A stretch of 47,777 nucleotides of DNA, taken from NCBI GenBank assembly GCA_903930345.1, contig CAIYYI010000006.1, forward strand, positions 1-47,777. Direction: 5' to 3'. The DNA comes from an uncultured Verrucomicrobiota bacterium. Its GTDB lineage: Bacteria > Verrucomicrobiota > Verrucomicrobiia > Limisphaerales > CAIYYI01. The notes under the pieces were generated by a model. The model did not search any database and was not told where the DNA came from. It saw only the letters and a list, made by a program, of their open reading frames with translations. The position numbers were made by a program, and so were the translations under genes. Below are positions 8,155 to 16,423 of the stretch, piece after piece. Within the stretch, counting starts at the first letter, position 1; each line of letters starts with the position of its first letter.

Positions 8155-8199
8155 TCGGACTGGTCAGACAAGTCGGACTAGTAGGACTGGTCGGACGGG
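8155..8199. repeat. 9-bp tandem repeat, five units
   Basis: Units TCGGACTGG, TCAGACAAG, TCGGACTAG, TAGGACTGG and TCGGACGGG run head to tail. The array begins downstream of the HAD gene and extends into its last codons; the residues HSPSDQSY come from this edge. Imperfect units suggest age or mutational decay. Confidence 0.8.
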
Positions 8200-8855
8200 G
8201 AGTGATCCAGCCAGGGGAGGAGGTCCAGGGGCTTTTCCAGGATGGCCCGGGCACCGTGGGCGGTCAGTTCGGCGGCGGGGCGGAAACCCCAGCTTACCCC
8301 CAAGGGCAACATGCCGGCGGCGAGGGCTGTCTGCATGTCGGTGACGGTGTCGCCGACGTACAGCACCTGCGAGGGATCGACCTCCAGGCGTCGGGCGGCC
8401 TCCCGGGCACCCTGGGGATCGGGCTTGTGCGGCCGCTCCGGGACGGCCCCCATCACAACCGGGAAGGTCCAGGCGGAGAGGAGTTCCGAGACGCATTGGA
8501 CGGTGAAGACCTCCGGCTTGTTGGAAAGGACGGCGCACAACACCCCACGGTCCAGGAGGGCGCTGAGCAATTCCGGGATGCCGGGGTAGGGCCGGCTCTT
8601 GACGTTCCAGTTGCGGGCATAGGCCGCTCCAAAATCCGTGAGGCAGCCTTGGAGGGTTTCGGGCTGCCGATGGTCAGGGGGCAGGGCGCGCATGATGAGG
8701 CGACCGGCGCCATCGCCGATGAAATCCCGATAGCTGTCCACGGGATGCGTGGGGAAGCCCCGTCCGGCGAGCACCCGGTTGGCGGCGTCGCCAATGTCCT
8801 CCAGGGTGTCGAGCAGGGTGCCATCCAGGTCAAAAATCACAGCGCGATAAGCCAC
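8178..8855 (-). CDS. HAD-superfamily phosphatase (phosphoglycolate phosphatase-like)
   Basis: 225 residues if the GTG at 8855 is used (VAYRAVIFDLDGTLLDT). The frame stays open to 8960, but that part runs through a repeat element and is unlikely to be translated. Motif I is DLDGT, motif II LSNKPEVF, the motif III lysine lies in RPHKPDPQGA, and motif IV is YVGDTVTDMQTALAAG. The helical cap between motifs I and II is the Gph/PGMB type. It probably hydrolyses a small phosphate ester such as 2-phosphoglycolate or a sugar phosphate. It is divergent from the phosphohexomutase gene. The last codons lie in a 9-bp tandem repeat. Confidence 0.85.
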   Translation of the reverse strand: MAYRAVIFDLDGTLLDTLEDIGDAANRVLAGRGFPTHPVDSYRDFIGDGAGRLIMRALPPDHRQPETLQGCLTDFGAAYARNWNVKSRPYPGIPELLSALLDRGVLCAVLSNKPEVFTVQCVSELLSAWTFPVVMGAVPERPHKPDPQGAREAARRLEVDPSQVLYVGDTVTDMQTALAAGMLPLGVSWGFRPAAELTAHGARAILEKPLDLLPWLDHSPSDQSY

Positions 8856-8905
8856 GGGAGCGAGAGTAAAGCAGGCGGCAGGAAGGCAAAAGGATAAAGT
8901 GAGGG

Positions 8906-8949
8906 ACCCGGCTGGAAGCCGGGTGATACGGCAGGCAAGGATGCCTACC
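8906..8949. repeat. Twin-hairpin intergenic element
   Basis: Two adjacent inverted repeats: ACCCGGCT-gga-AGCCGGGT (8906-8924, perfect) and GGCAGGCA-agga-TGCCTACC (8930-8949, one mismatch). It lies between the divergent HAD and phosphohexomutase genes. It resembles REP-type elements more than an operator because of the two unlike stems. Confidence 0.65.
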
Positions 8950-9012
8950 GCCACAAGCAATTATGCGGTGGGAAAAGATCGGTGCCTGTGGCAGAGTGGC
9001 TCCACAACGATC

Positions 9013-10515
9013 ATGAAAATAAGCGTACAGGTTCTGATGGAGACGTGCGGCGTGAAATTCGGCACCAGCGGGGCGCGGGGGCTGGCCGAGGAGATGAGCG
9101 ACTTTGTCTGCTGCGTTTACACCAAGGGCTTTCTGGGCCACCTGGCGGCGACCGGGGCCATGCGCCCGGGAATGCGCGTGGCGGTGGCGGGGGATCTGCG
9201 GCCAAGCACGGGCCGCATCATGGCGGCGGTGATGCGCGCGGTGCAGGACAGCGGCGGCGTGCCGGTGAACTGCGGACGGGTGCCATCCCCGGCGGTGGCG
9301 CTGTACGGCTTGGAGGAGGGCATCCCGGCGATCATGGTCACCGGCAGCCACATTCCCGATGACCGCAACGGGATCAAGTTCAACAAGCCCACGGGGGAGA
9401 TCCTGAAGGAGGATGAGGAGGGGATCCGGCGGCAGGTGGTGGAGGTGGACAAGGATTTGTTCGGGTCGGCAGGCAATTTCAAGCCGGGCCAGGCGGTGAC
9501 TGCAGGGACGGCTCAGCAGGATCCCGCGACTGCGGGACCCACCGGGGAGGCCGCTGAGCGTTATGTGCGGCGGTATGTGGAGGGTTTCGGGCCGCAGGCG
9601 CTGGCCGGGGTGCGGCTGGGGGTGTACCAGCATTCGGCGGTGGGCCGGGAGCTGCTGGTGAGGATTTTCGAGGGGCTGGGCGCCCGGGTGACACCGCTCG
9701 GGTTTTCCGAGAAGTTCATCCCGGTGGACACGGAGGCGATCCGGCCGGAGGATGTGGCGCTGGCGGCCGAATGGGCGGGGACGGGGGAGTTTGATGCGAT
9801 CATCTCCACGGATGGCGACAGCGACCGGCCGCTGATCAGCGACGAGCGGGGGCAGTGGCTGCGCGGGGATGTGGCGGGGATCCTGTGCGCGCGCCACCTG
9901 GGGGCGGACGCGGTTTGCACGCCGGTGAGCTGCAACAGCGCGGTGGAGCGGTGCGGCTGGTTTCCCGGGGTGCGGCGGACGCGGATCGGGTCGCCGTACG
10001 TGATCGCGGCAATGCTGGAGGCGACGGAGCAGGGCGCGCGGCGGGTGGTGGGGTACGAGGCGAACGGGGGGTTCCTGCTGAACTCGGACCTGGAGCTGGA
10101 CGGGCGGCGGCTGCGGGCGCTGCCGACGCGGGACGCGGTGCTGCCGCAGGTGAGCCTGCTCCTGCTGGCACGGCGGGAGGGGCGGACGCTGTCCGGCCTG
10201 GTGGCGACGCTGCCGGCGCGGTTCACGGCGAGCGACCGCCTGAAAGATTTTGCGGTGGAGCGCAGCCAGGCGATCCTGGCGCGGTTCGCCCAGGGCAACA
10301 CGGCGCTGGAGGAGGCGTTCGGGAAATGGTGCGGGCGGGTGGCGGCGATTGACCGCACGGACGGGGTGCGGGTGACGTTTGACAGCGGCGAGGTGGTCCA
10401 CCTGCGGCCCTCGGGCAACGCGCCGGAATTCCGGTGCTACAATGAGGCGGCCACGGCGGCACGGGCGGAGGAGCTGAACCGGCTGTGCCTGGAGCGGCTG
10501 CGGCAGATGGCGTGA
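9013..10515 (+). CDS. Phosphoglucomutase/phosphomannomutase (alpha-D-phosphohexomutase)
   Basis: Interconverts hexose 1- and 6-phosphates in the cytoplasm, 500 residues. The ATG at 9013 begins MKISVQVLMETCGVKFGTSGARGL; the longer frame runs into repeat DNA. The phosphoserine loop is VTGSHIPDDRNGIKF with Ser112. The metal loop is DGDSDR (267-272), the sugar-binding loop GYEANGG (347-353) and the phosphate-binding loop RPSGNAPE from 465. All four active-site loops are present, so it should be active. Residues 165-179 (GTAQQDPATAGPTGE) are encoded by a palindromic dispersed repeat inserted in frame in a linker before the EAAERYVRRYV helix. It would feed nucleotide-sugar synthesis. Confidence 0.9.
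   Translation: MKISVQVLMETCGVKFGTSGARGLAEEMSDFVCCVYTKGFLGHLAATGAMRPGMRVAVAGDLRPSTGRIMAAVMRAVQDSGGVPVNCGRVPSPAVALYGLEEGIPAIMVTGSHIPDDRNGIKFNKPTGEILKEDEEGIRRQVVEVDKDLFGSAGNFKPGQAVTAGTAQQDPATAGPTGEAAERYVRRYVEGFGPQALAGVRLGVYQHSAVGRELLVRIFEGLGARVTPLGFSEKFIPVDTEAIRPEDVALAAEWAGTGEFDAIISTDGDSDRPLISDERGQWLRGDVAGILCARHLGADAVCTPVSCNSAVERCGWFPGVRRTRIGSPYVIAAMLEATEQGARRVVGYEANGGFLLNSDLELDGRRLRALPTRDAVLPQVSLLLLARREGRTLSGLVATLPARFTASDRLKDFAVERSQAILARFAQGNTALEEAFGKWCGRVAAIDRTDGVRVTFDSGEVVHLRPSGNAPEFRCYNEAATAARAEELNRLCLERLRQMA
9505..9547. repeat. Palindromic dispersed element, copy 2, inside a coding gene
   Basis: Begins GGGACGGCTCAG and ends CCCACCGGGG, with an inner hairpin TCCCGC-gact-GCGGGA. It shares both ends with the copies at 3244 and 17333. 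It lies wholly within the phosphohexomutase gene without breaking the frame. Confidence 0.75.
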
Positions 10516-10591
10516 GCGACTGGTGCAAATATCCTGTCTGCGGAACAAAAAATGGCTTCTCAGTGCCCGTTGAAAAGGGTAAGAGGAGGGC

Positions 10592-11905
10592 ATGAAGCAA
10601 TTTTCCCAATTATCACGGCGGCACTTTTTATGCCGTGGCCTGGCCGGCCTGGGTGCCTGGGCGGCGGCCCCCACCCTGATTCCAGCCTCCGCGCTGGGGC
10701 GGGGCGGGGCGATGGCTCCGAGCGAGCGCGTGACGATGGGGTTCATCGGCGTGGGCGGGCAGGGGGGCGGGCATCTGCTCGGCGGCGCCTGGACCTATCT
10801 GGAGGGCGGCTACACCGGCCGCAAGGATGTGCAGGTGCTGGCGGTGTGCGACGTGTGGCGGGACTGCCGGGAGCGGGCCTGCAACGGGGTGAACAATTAC
10901 TACTCCAAAAACCGGGGCGCGGGCACTTACCAGTCCTGCCAGGCGTACGCGGATTTCCGCCAGGTGCTGGACCGGCCGGACATCGACGCGGTGCTGATCG
11001 CCTCGCCGGCGCACTGGCACGCGCTGATGGCCATCATGGCCGCGCAGGCGGGGAAGGATGTCTATTGCGAGAAGCCGACGGCGGTGACGGTGCGGGAGGG
11101 CCAGGCGGTGGCGGCGGCGATGCGGCGGTACGGGCGGGTTTACCAGGCGGGCACGCAGCAGCGCAGCGAGTACAACGGCAAGTTCCGGCGCGCGTGCGAA
11201 CTGGTGCGCAACGGGCGCATCGGCAGGCTGCAGGCCATCTACGCGTGCCGCGAGGGCGGGGCGATCGCCTGGCCCACGCGGTTTGGCGCGGACAAGCCGG
11301 TGCCGGACGGGCTGGAGTGGGACCTGTACCTGGGACCCGCCCCGTGGATTCCTTTTGACGGCAACACCGGGGCGCACCGCTACGACATCGGTGAGCTGAA
11401 CTGGGGCCAGCACCATTACGACATTGTGCAGTGGGGGGCCGGGATGGATGAGAGCGGGCCGGTGGAGCTGTTCATCGACGAGGGGCGCACCGCCTACAAA
11501 TACAGCAACGGCGTGACGGTCTATGGCCGGCCCTACCCGGGCGAGCGGGTGGGCATGGATGGCGGCGTCATCTTTGTGGGCTCGGAGGGGCGCATCGCGG
11601 TGGACCGCGGCAATCTGGTGTCGTACCCCTCGGAGATCGTGCGCGAGCCGCTGCGGCCCGGGGAGCAGCGGCTGTATTGGGCGGACAGCCATTCCGGTAA
11701 TTTTCTCGAATGCGTGCGGACGCGCAAACAGACGATGAGCCACGCGGACATCGCGCACCGGTCCTCCAGCGCGCTGCTGCTGGGCGGGGTGGTGAAGCAG
11801 TTGCAGCGCCCCCTCAAGTATGATCCGGTGCGGGAGGAATTCCCCCATGACAGCGAGGCGAACCGGATGCTCTCGCTGGCGCAGCGTCCCCCGTGGCAGG
11901 TGTGA
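10592..11905 (+). CDS. TAT-exported Gfo/Idh/MocA-family oxidoreductase
   Basis: NAD(P)-dependent sugar or cyclitol dehydrogenase-type protein, 437 residues. A strong ribosome site (AAGAGGAGGG) precedes the ATG. A twin-arginine signal SRRHFLCRG and hydrophobic stretch precede the mature part, so it is exported folded with its cofactor. The Rossmann motif is MGFIGVGGQGGGHLLGG. The catalytic-lysine motif is EKPTAVT with K161. The substrate domain contains GELNWGQHHYDIVQWGAGMD, with histidines often catalytic in this family. The HEAT-repeat gene starts 15 bases after its stop, implying an operon. Substrate is not deducible. Confidence 0.88.
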   Translation: MKQFSQLSRRHFLCRGLAGLGAWAAAPTLIPASALGRGGAMAPSERVTMGFIGVGGQGGGHLLGGAWTYLEGGYTGRKDVQVLAVCDVWRDCRERACNGVNNYYSKNRGAGTYQSCQAYADFRQVLDRPDIDAVLIASPAHWHALMAIMAAQAGKDVYCEKPTAVTVREGQAVAAAMRRYGRVYQAGTQQRSEYNGKFRRACELVRNGRIGRLQAIYACREGGAIAWPTRFGADKPVPDGLEWDLYLGPAPWIPFDGNTGAHRYDIGELNWGQHHYDIVQWGAGMDESGPVELFIDEGRTAYKYSNGVTVYGRPYPGERVGMDGGVIFVGSEGRIAVDRGNLVSYPSEIVREPLRPGEQRLYWADSHSGNFLECVRTRKQTMSHADIAHRSSSALLLGGVVKQLQRPLKYDPVREEFPHDSEANRMLSLAQRPPWQV

Positions 11906-11919
11906 ACAAGGAAATCGCG

Positions 11920-14382
11920 ATGAAGAACCATATTTTTCGGACGGCAAACTGGAAGACCCGCTGCGTGGCGGTGGCGGCAGCGGCGGTGTTGATGGGCGGG
12001 CTGGGCCGGGCGGCGGACGCACCGGCGACGGAGGAGCAGTGTGTCGCCGTGCTGCGCGGCGAGGCCTCCCCGGCGCAAAAGGATGCCGCCTGCGTGCGGC
12101 TGAAGCGGGTGGGCACGGCGGCGGCCGTGCCGGCGCTGGCCCCGCTGCTGGCGGATGAGCAACTCTCGCACTCGGCCCGGCTGGCGTTGGAGAGCCTGCC
12201 CGGGAGGGCGGCGGGCCAGGCCCTGAGCGAGGCTCTGGGGCAGACGCGCGGCCTGAACAAGGCGGGGCTGCTGCACTCGCTCGGTTTGCGCCAGGAGACG
12301 GCGGCCGTGACCGCCGTGGCGGAGTGCCTGAAGGATGAGGATCCGGCCGTGGTGCGGTCGGCCGCGCAGGCGTTGGGACGCATCGGCGACAAGGCGGCCC
12401 AGGCGGCCTTGCAGGCGGCGTGGACGAAGGCGGAGGCCGCGGCGCAACCAGCGTTGGCGGATGGATTGCTGATGGTGGCCAATCTCCGGCTGGAGCAGAA
12501 GAATGCGCCCGGCGCCCTGGCCCTTTTCAACCAGTTGAACCTTCCCAGCCAGACCCCGGCGGTGCGGCTGGCGGCCAGCCAGGGCCGGCTGCGCGCGGGC
12601 GGGCCCGAGGCGCTGGGCTGGCTGACGGAAGGCCTGACCGGGACCGATCCGGTGGCCCAGATGGCGGCGCTGGCGCAGGCGCGGCAGCTCGCGCAACCGG
12701 CGGCGACCCTCACATTGGCAGGCCTGCTGGGCAAACTGCCCCCGGTGGTGCAGGCGGCGCTGGTGGAGGCCCTGAGGCAGCGCGGCGATGCGGCGGCGGC
12801 CCCCGGCATCCAGGCACTGGCGGGGAGCACCGATGAGCAGGTGCGACTGGCGGTGTATCCGGCCCTGGGCCGGCTGGGGGATGCCCGCGCCGTGCCCGTG
12901 CTGGCGGAAGCCGCTGCGGGCTCGGCGGAGCTGGAGGTCAGGGTCGCCCGGCTGGCGCTGCTGGAGCTGAGCCGGGGCGAGGTGACGGACCGGATGGTGG
13001 CCCTGCTGGGTGTGGCGCGCGAACCGGTGCAGGTGGAGCTGGCCCGGGCGCTGGCGGGGCGGGCGGAAAAGAGCACCGTGCCCCGGCTGCTGGAATTGGC
13101 GCGCACCGGCACGGCCACGGCGCGCAAGGCGGGCTTTGGCGCCCTGGCGCAGATGGCGGATGAAACGACCATGCCGGCCCTGGTGCGGCTGCTGGTGGAG
13201 GCACCGGATGGTGCCGCGCGGGCGGAGGCGCTGGACGCCCTGGGTACGGTCTGCCAGCGGCTGCAGCGCAAAGGGGTGAAGCCGGACGCCGCCGCCATCG
13301 TGGCGGGCCTGGGCTCGCGCAACAAGGAGGCCAAGGTGGCGCTGCTCCAGGTGGCCGGCGGCCTGGTGGACTCCGCCATCCGCACCGCACTGCGGGCGGC
13401 GGTGAAGGACCGGGATCCGGAACTGCGCACGGCGGGCATCCGGGCGATGGCCGACACGCGGGATGCGGTTTTGCTGCCGGATCTGCTGGCGCTGGCGCGC
13501 GGGACGGTGGATGGGAGCCTCCGCGCCGTGGCCCTGCGCGGCTACATCCGACTGGTCGCCGAGGAGGAGAATACGGGCCTGAGCGCGGCGGAGAAGGTGG
13601 AGGCGTTGCAGGTGGCGCTGGCGATCTGCCAATCACCCGAGGAGAAACGACCGGTGCTGGCGGGCCTGGCGAACGTGCCGGACCCGGCGGCCCTGGCCCT
13701 GGTGATGACGGAGCTGGAGGGCGCCACCGTGACCGCCGAGGCGGCCCAGGCCGCCACCCAGATTGCCGGAGTCCTCATGGGCGCGCATCCGGCGGCGGCG
13801 CGCGCGGCGCTGGAGAAAGTGACGGCCCGGATTCCGGAGGGGCCCCAACGCCAGGCGGCCGCCGCCCTGCTCGGTCGGCTGGAGGCGCAGTCGGATTACC
13901 TGACCGCCTGGCAGGTGTCTGGCCCGTACCGGGCGGAGGGCAAGGAGTGGTCCGCCCTGATGGACGAGGTGTTTGCCCCGGAGAAGGCGGGCGACCGGAC
14001 CGCACGCTGGCAGCCGATGCCGCCGGGGCCGGATGCGCAGCGGCCGTGGATCATGGACCTGAAGAAGGCGCTGGGGGGCGAGCAGGTGGTGGCGTATGCG
14101 CGCACGCGCGTGCATGCGGAGCAGGCCGTTGACGCCCGGCTGGAGCTGGGCAGCGATGACGGGGTGAAGGTTTGGCTGAACGGGCGGCAGGTCTATGTGG
14201 TGAACGCGCCCCGGGCCATCACGCCCGGATCCGACAAGGTGAACGTGCGGCTGGAGGCGGGCTGGAACACCCTCCTGTTAAAGGTCAACCAGAACAACCA
14301 GGGCTGGGACTATTGCGCCCGGCTGGTGAAGCCGGATGGCACCCGGCTGACCGGGTTGCGGTCGGCGGCGGAGGGGTTTTAA
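11920..14382 (+). CDS. Secreted HEAT-repeat protein with C-terminal ligand-binding-like domain
   Basis: 820 residues, signal peptide ending GLGRAADA. Residues about 50-640 are a long series of Ala/Leu-rich helical pairs with repeated motifs such as DPAVVRSAAQALGRIGD, DEQVRLAVYPALGRLGD and DPELRTAGIRAMADTRD: HEAT repeats. From about 660 (YLTAWQVSGPYR) comes a beta-rich domain with LELGSDDGVKVWLNGRQV and WNTLLLKVNQNNQGW. This is a galactose-binding-like fold often seen at the end of exported PVC proteins. It is probably a binding or scaffold partner of the preceding oxidoreductase. The tail overlaps the convergent rhamnosidase-like gene by four bases. Confidence 0.8.
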   Translation: MKNHIFRTANWKTRCVAVAAAAVLMGGLGRAADAPATEEQCVAVLRGEASPAQKDAACVRLKRVGTAAAVPALAPLLADEQLSHSARLALESLPGRAAGQALSEALGQTRGLNKAGLLHSLGLRQETAAVTAVAECLKDEDPAVVRSAAQALGRIGDKAAQAALQAAWTKAEAAAQPALADGLLMVANLRLEQKNAPGALALFNQLNLPSQTPAVRLAASQGRLRAGGPEALGWLTEGLTGTDPVAQMAALAQARQLAQPAATLTLAGLLGKLPPVVQAALVEALRQRGDAAAAPGIQALAGSTDEQVRLAVYPALGRLGDARAVPVLAEAAAGSAELEVRVARLALLELSRGEVTDRMVALLGVAREPVQVELARALAGRAEKSTVPRLLELARTGTATARKAGFGALAQMADETTMPALVRLLVEAPDGAARAEALDALGTVCQRLQRKGVKPDAAAIVAGLGSRNKEAKVALLQVAGGLVDSAIRTALRAAVKDRDPELRTAGIRAMADTRDAVLLPDLLALARGTVDGSLRAVALRGYIRLVAEEENTGLSAAEKVEALQVALAICQSPEEKRPVLAGLANVPDPAALALVMTELEGATVTAEAAQAATQIAGVLMGAHPAAARAALEKVTARIPEGPQRQAAAALLGRLEAQSDYLTAWQVSGPYRAEGKEWSALMDEVFAPEKAGDRTARWQPMPPGPDAQRPWIMDLKKALGGEQVVAYARTRVHAEQAVDARLELGSDDGVKVWLNGRQVYVVNAPRAITPGSDKVNVRLEAGWNTLLLKVNQNNQGWDYCARLVKPDGTRLTGLRSAAEGF

Positions 14383-16127
14383 TGAACCGACTCGATCTGG
14401 ATCTCCTTCGGGGCGTCGATTTTTGAGGAGATGGTGCCATCAAGCCGGCGCTCGTGGCGGACGCGGATGGGGCCGAATGGGGTCGGGTAAGCGCCCTCGG
14501 CCCATTTCAGGTTGCCCAGTTGCGGGGCGATGCGCACCCGCTTGCAGCCCGGTTCCAGCGGCTTCACCCCCAGCACGTTCTGGCTGAGCCAGGCGGTCGG
14601 CCCGCTCGCCCAGCCGTGGCACAGGCTGTGGCGGAAACCGAGGTAGCAGTAGGCGCCATAATCGCCGTGGATGTCCTTCTTGCCGGCGGGCACCAGCTCG
14701 TCGATGCGTCCGGCATTGGGGAGCCAATCAAGGTTGAAATCCTCCCAGAACGTGGTGGCGCCGAGGTCGAGCATCGCGCCCCAGTAGGTGCGGATGAAAT
14801 CAAGCGCGGTGTCGGCATCGCCGGACCGGGCGAGCGCCTGCAACACATAGAAGCCGTAGAACGTCGAGACATCCTTCGGCCCGCCGACTTTGAGGACGGT
14901 GTCCGAGGTTTGTTTCGCATCCATCATCCCAGCCAGCGAGAGGAGCGCCGCGCCGGATTTTGATTTGTTCACGTCCGGCACAATCTGGCGGCCGCGCGCG
15001 GCGGCCTCCATGCAAAGCCGGGCAGTGGCGGTGTCGCCGAGCGTGGTCATCAGGCGGGCCCCGGATTCCAGCGTCATCACCAGCAGCCCCTGCAAGCCGG
15101 CGGTGACCCCCTGCTGGTTGGGGGAGCTGGGCCAGTCGAGGAAACGCATCCCGTCGATATGCTCGCGGCCGTCCGGCCCGATGAGCTTCGCCAGACGCTG
15201 GAGCAGCGCGGTGAGGTAGGTCTTCTGTTCCTCCAGGTAGGGGCGGTTGCCCTGGTGCAGCCACAGATCCTCATGGATGAGCACCCACCACATGGAGTAG
15301 CTGGAAATGCCGTTCATCCATTCGGTGACGGGGGTGACCTGGCGGGTGAGGTCGAGCGAGCGGGGCACCACCTCGTTGAAGCCGAACACGGCGTGGATGG
15401 TGCTCACCTCCGGATGCATGTCGCCGATCCAGACGAGGCGGTCGCGCTTGATGCCATCCCAGAGGTATTCCTGCATGTTGAGGTGTACGGTGTAAGCGCC
15501 GACCTGCCAGATGCGGTTGAGCCGCTCATCATCACACTTGAATGCGCCCACCTGCGGCAGGTCGCGGATCTGCACCACCGCGCGCACCTCGCTGAGGGCG
15601 ACGGGCAAATTGGCATCCGCATTGTCGATGCGCACGAAGCGGAACCCGCTGGGGCCGACCATCTTTTTGCCGAGCCAAGGCAGCGTGACCACCTGGTCGC
15701 GTATGGCGTGGTCGTTCTGGGCGTTCTGTTTGCCCCCCGGCTCCGCCATGGCCTCGGAGACGGATTCCCCGAACCGCACGCGCACCTGCCTGAGCTTGGC
15801 CTGGTCTTTCGTCAGCGGCGTGATCAGCTCCACGTACCCATGCACCTCCTTGCCGAAATCAAGGAGAATTCCGGCGGGAGCATTCGTTTTGGCGGCCAGC
15901 ACGCACGGCGGCTGCGGCTCTTTCAGCACCGCCTGGCCCGCGTGCGGCTTCAGCAGCGATCCGCCGTTCTGTACCCCCGCCGCGCTCTGCCAGACGATGC
16001 GGGTGGGCGCGAGAAAGAATGTGGAAAGAGGTGAGCGTTCGGCGTTTTCCAGCCCGGCGGGCGCGGCGGGGAGGAACACCGGCAGCAGCACGGTCGCAAG
16101 CAGGGTCAGGGTCCCGTTGATATTCAT
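14379..16127 (-). CDS. Secreted alpha-L-rhamnosidase-like (GH78-type) hydrolase
   Basis: 582 residues with a signal peptide (LLATVLLPVFLPAAPAG). It is shorter than classical GH78 enzymes: a beta-sandwich of about 200 residues (ILLDFGKEVHGYVEL... GFRFVRIDNAD) is followed by an alpha6/alpha6 barrel. LWDGIKRDRLVWIGDMHPE corresponds to the catalytic DxxxRDRxxWxGD motif. WEDFNLDW, GWASGPTAWLSQNVLG and the final VRIAPQLGNLKWAEGAYPTPFGPIRV region are characteristic of Bac_rhamnosid6H proteins. It would release rhamnose or a similar deoxy sugar. The gene is convergent with the HEAT-repeat gene. Confidence 0.8.
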   Translation of the reverse strand: MNINGTLTLLATVLLPVFLPAAPAGLENAERSPLSTFFLAPTRIVWQSAAGVQNGGSLLKPHAGQAVLKEPQPPCVLAAKTNAPAGILLDFGKEVHGYVELITPLTKDQAKLRQVRVRFGESVSEAMAEPGGKQNAQNDHAIRDQVVTLPWLGKKMVGPSGFRFVRIDNADANLPVALSEVRAVVQIRDLPQVGAFKCDDERLNRIWQVGAYTVHLNMQEYLWDGIKRDRLVWIGDMHPEVSTIHAVFGFNEVVPRSLDLTRQVTPVTEWMNGISSYSMWWVLIHEDLWLHQGNRPYLEEQKTYLTALLQRLAKLIGPDGREHIDGMRFLDWPSSPNQQGVTAGLQGLLVMTLESGARLMTTLGDTATARLCMEAAARGRQIVPDVNKSKSGAALLSLAGMMDAKQTSDTVLKVGGPKDVSTFYGFYVLQALARSGDADTALDFIRTYWGAMLDLGATTFWEDFNLDWLPNAGRIDELVPAGKKDIHGDYGAYCYLGFRHSLCHGWASGPTAWLSQNVLGVKPLEPGCKRVRIAPQLGNLKWAEGAYPTPFGPIRVRHERRLDGTISSKIDAPKEIQIESVH

Positions 16128-16171
16128 GGGGGGAATTTACGTCGGTTCGGGGCGGTTTGGAAAGCCTTGGT

Positions 16172-16255
16172 TCAGCGGCGCCTCATTTTGCGAACGCCTG
16201 GAATTCCCAGATGGAGGAGGCCGACGGCGATCAGGATGGTAATAAAACGATGCAT
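16172..16255 (-). CDS. Possible 27-residue single-helix peptide
   Basis: MHRFITILIAVGLLHLGIPGVRKMRRR: one hydrophobic helix followed by a basic tail, reminiscent of a sorting-signal tail or a tiny membrane peptide. No ribosome site is evident, and no upstream part of a larger protein in this frame was found. It may be a remnant. Reported with low confidence because the composition is not random. Confidence 0.25.
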   Translation of the reverse strand: MHRFITILIAVGLLHLGIPGVRKMRRR

Positions 16256-16351
16256 TCCACCCGGTTGTCGCCGCTGACGGGTGCATCCCAAACATAAGTG
16301 CCATAGCGCTCAGGAAGGTCCGTTCTCCTCAGAACCGGGCTCGACGGGTTG

Positions 16352-16423
16352 GTTCAACCAGGGGCGTATTTGCTGGCTCCTCCCGTTGCGCGGGATCCGC
16401 AGCAATACACCTTTCTGTTAGGC
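16352..16423. other. attC-like recombination site candidate (72 bp)
   Basis: The plus strand starts with GTTCAAC (RYYYAAC) and ends with GTTAGGC (GTTRRRY), the two core boxes of integron attC sites. On the minus strand the interior folds back: GGTGTATTGCTG pairs with CAGCAAATACGCC, with one extrahelical A and one G-T pair. A terminal hairpin CCCG-CGCAA-CGGG sits inside. The stop codon of the adjacent small gene lies within the GCCTAAC box, as in gene cassettes. No integrase gene is present in the window. It could alternatively be a transcription terminator. Confidence 0.4.

Noticed and set aside
8830..10746. Long minus-strand open frame of 638 codons over the phosphohexomutase gene
   Set aside because: Arg/Pro/His-rich shadow of a GC-rich gene whose plus-strand product has all active-site motifs.
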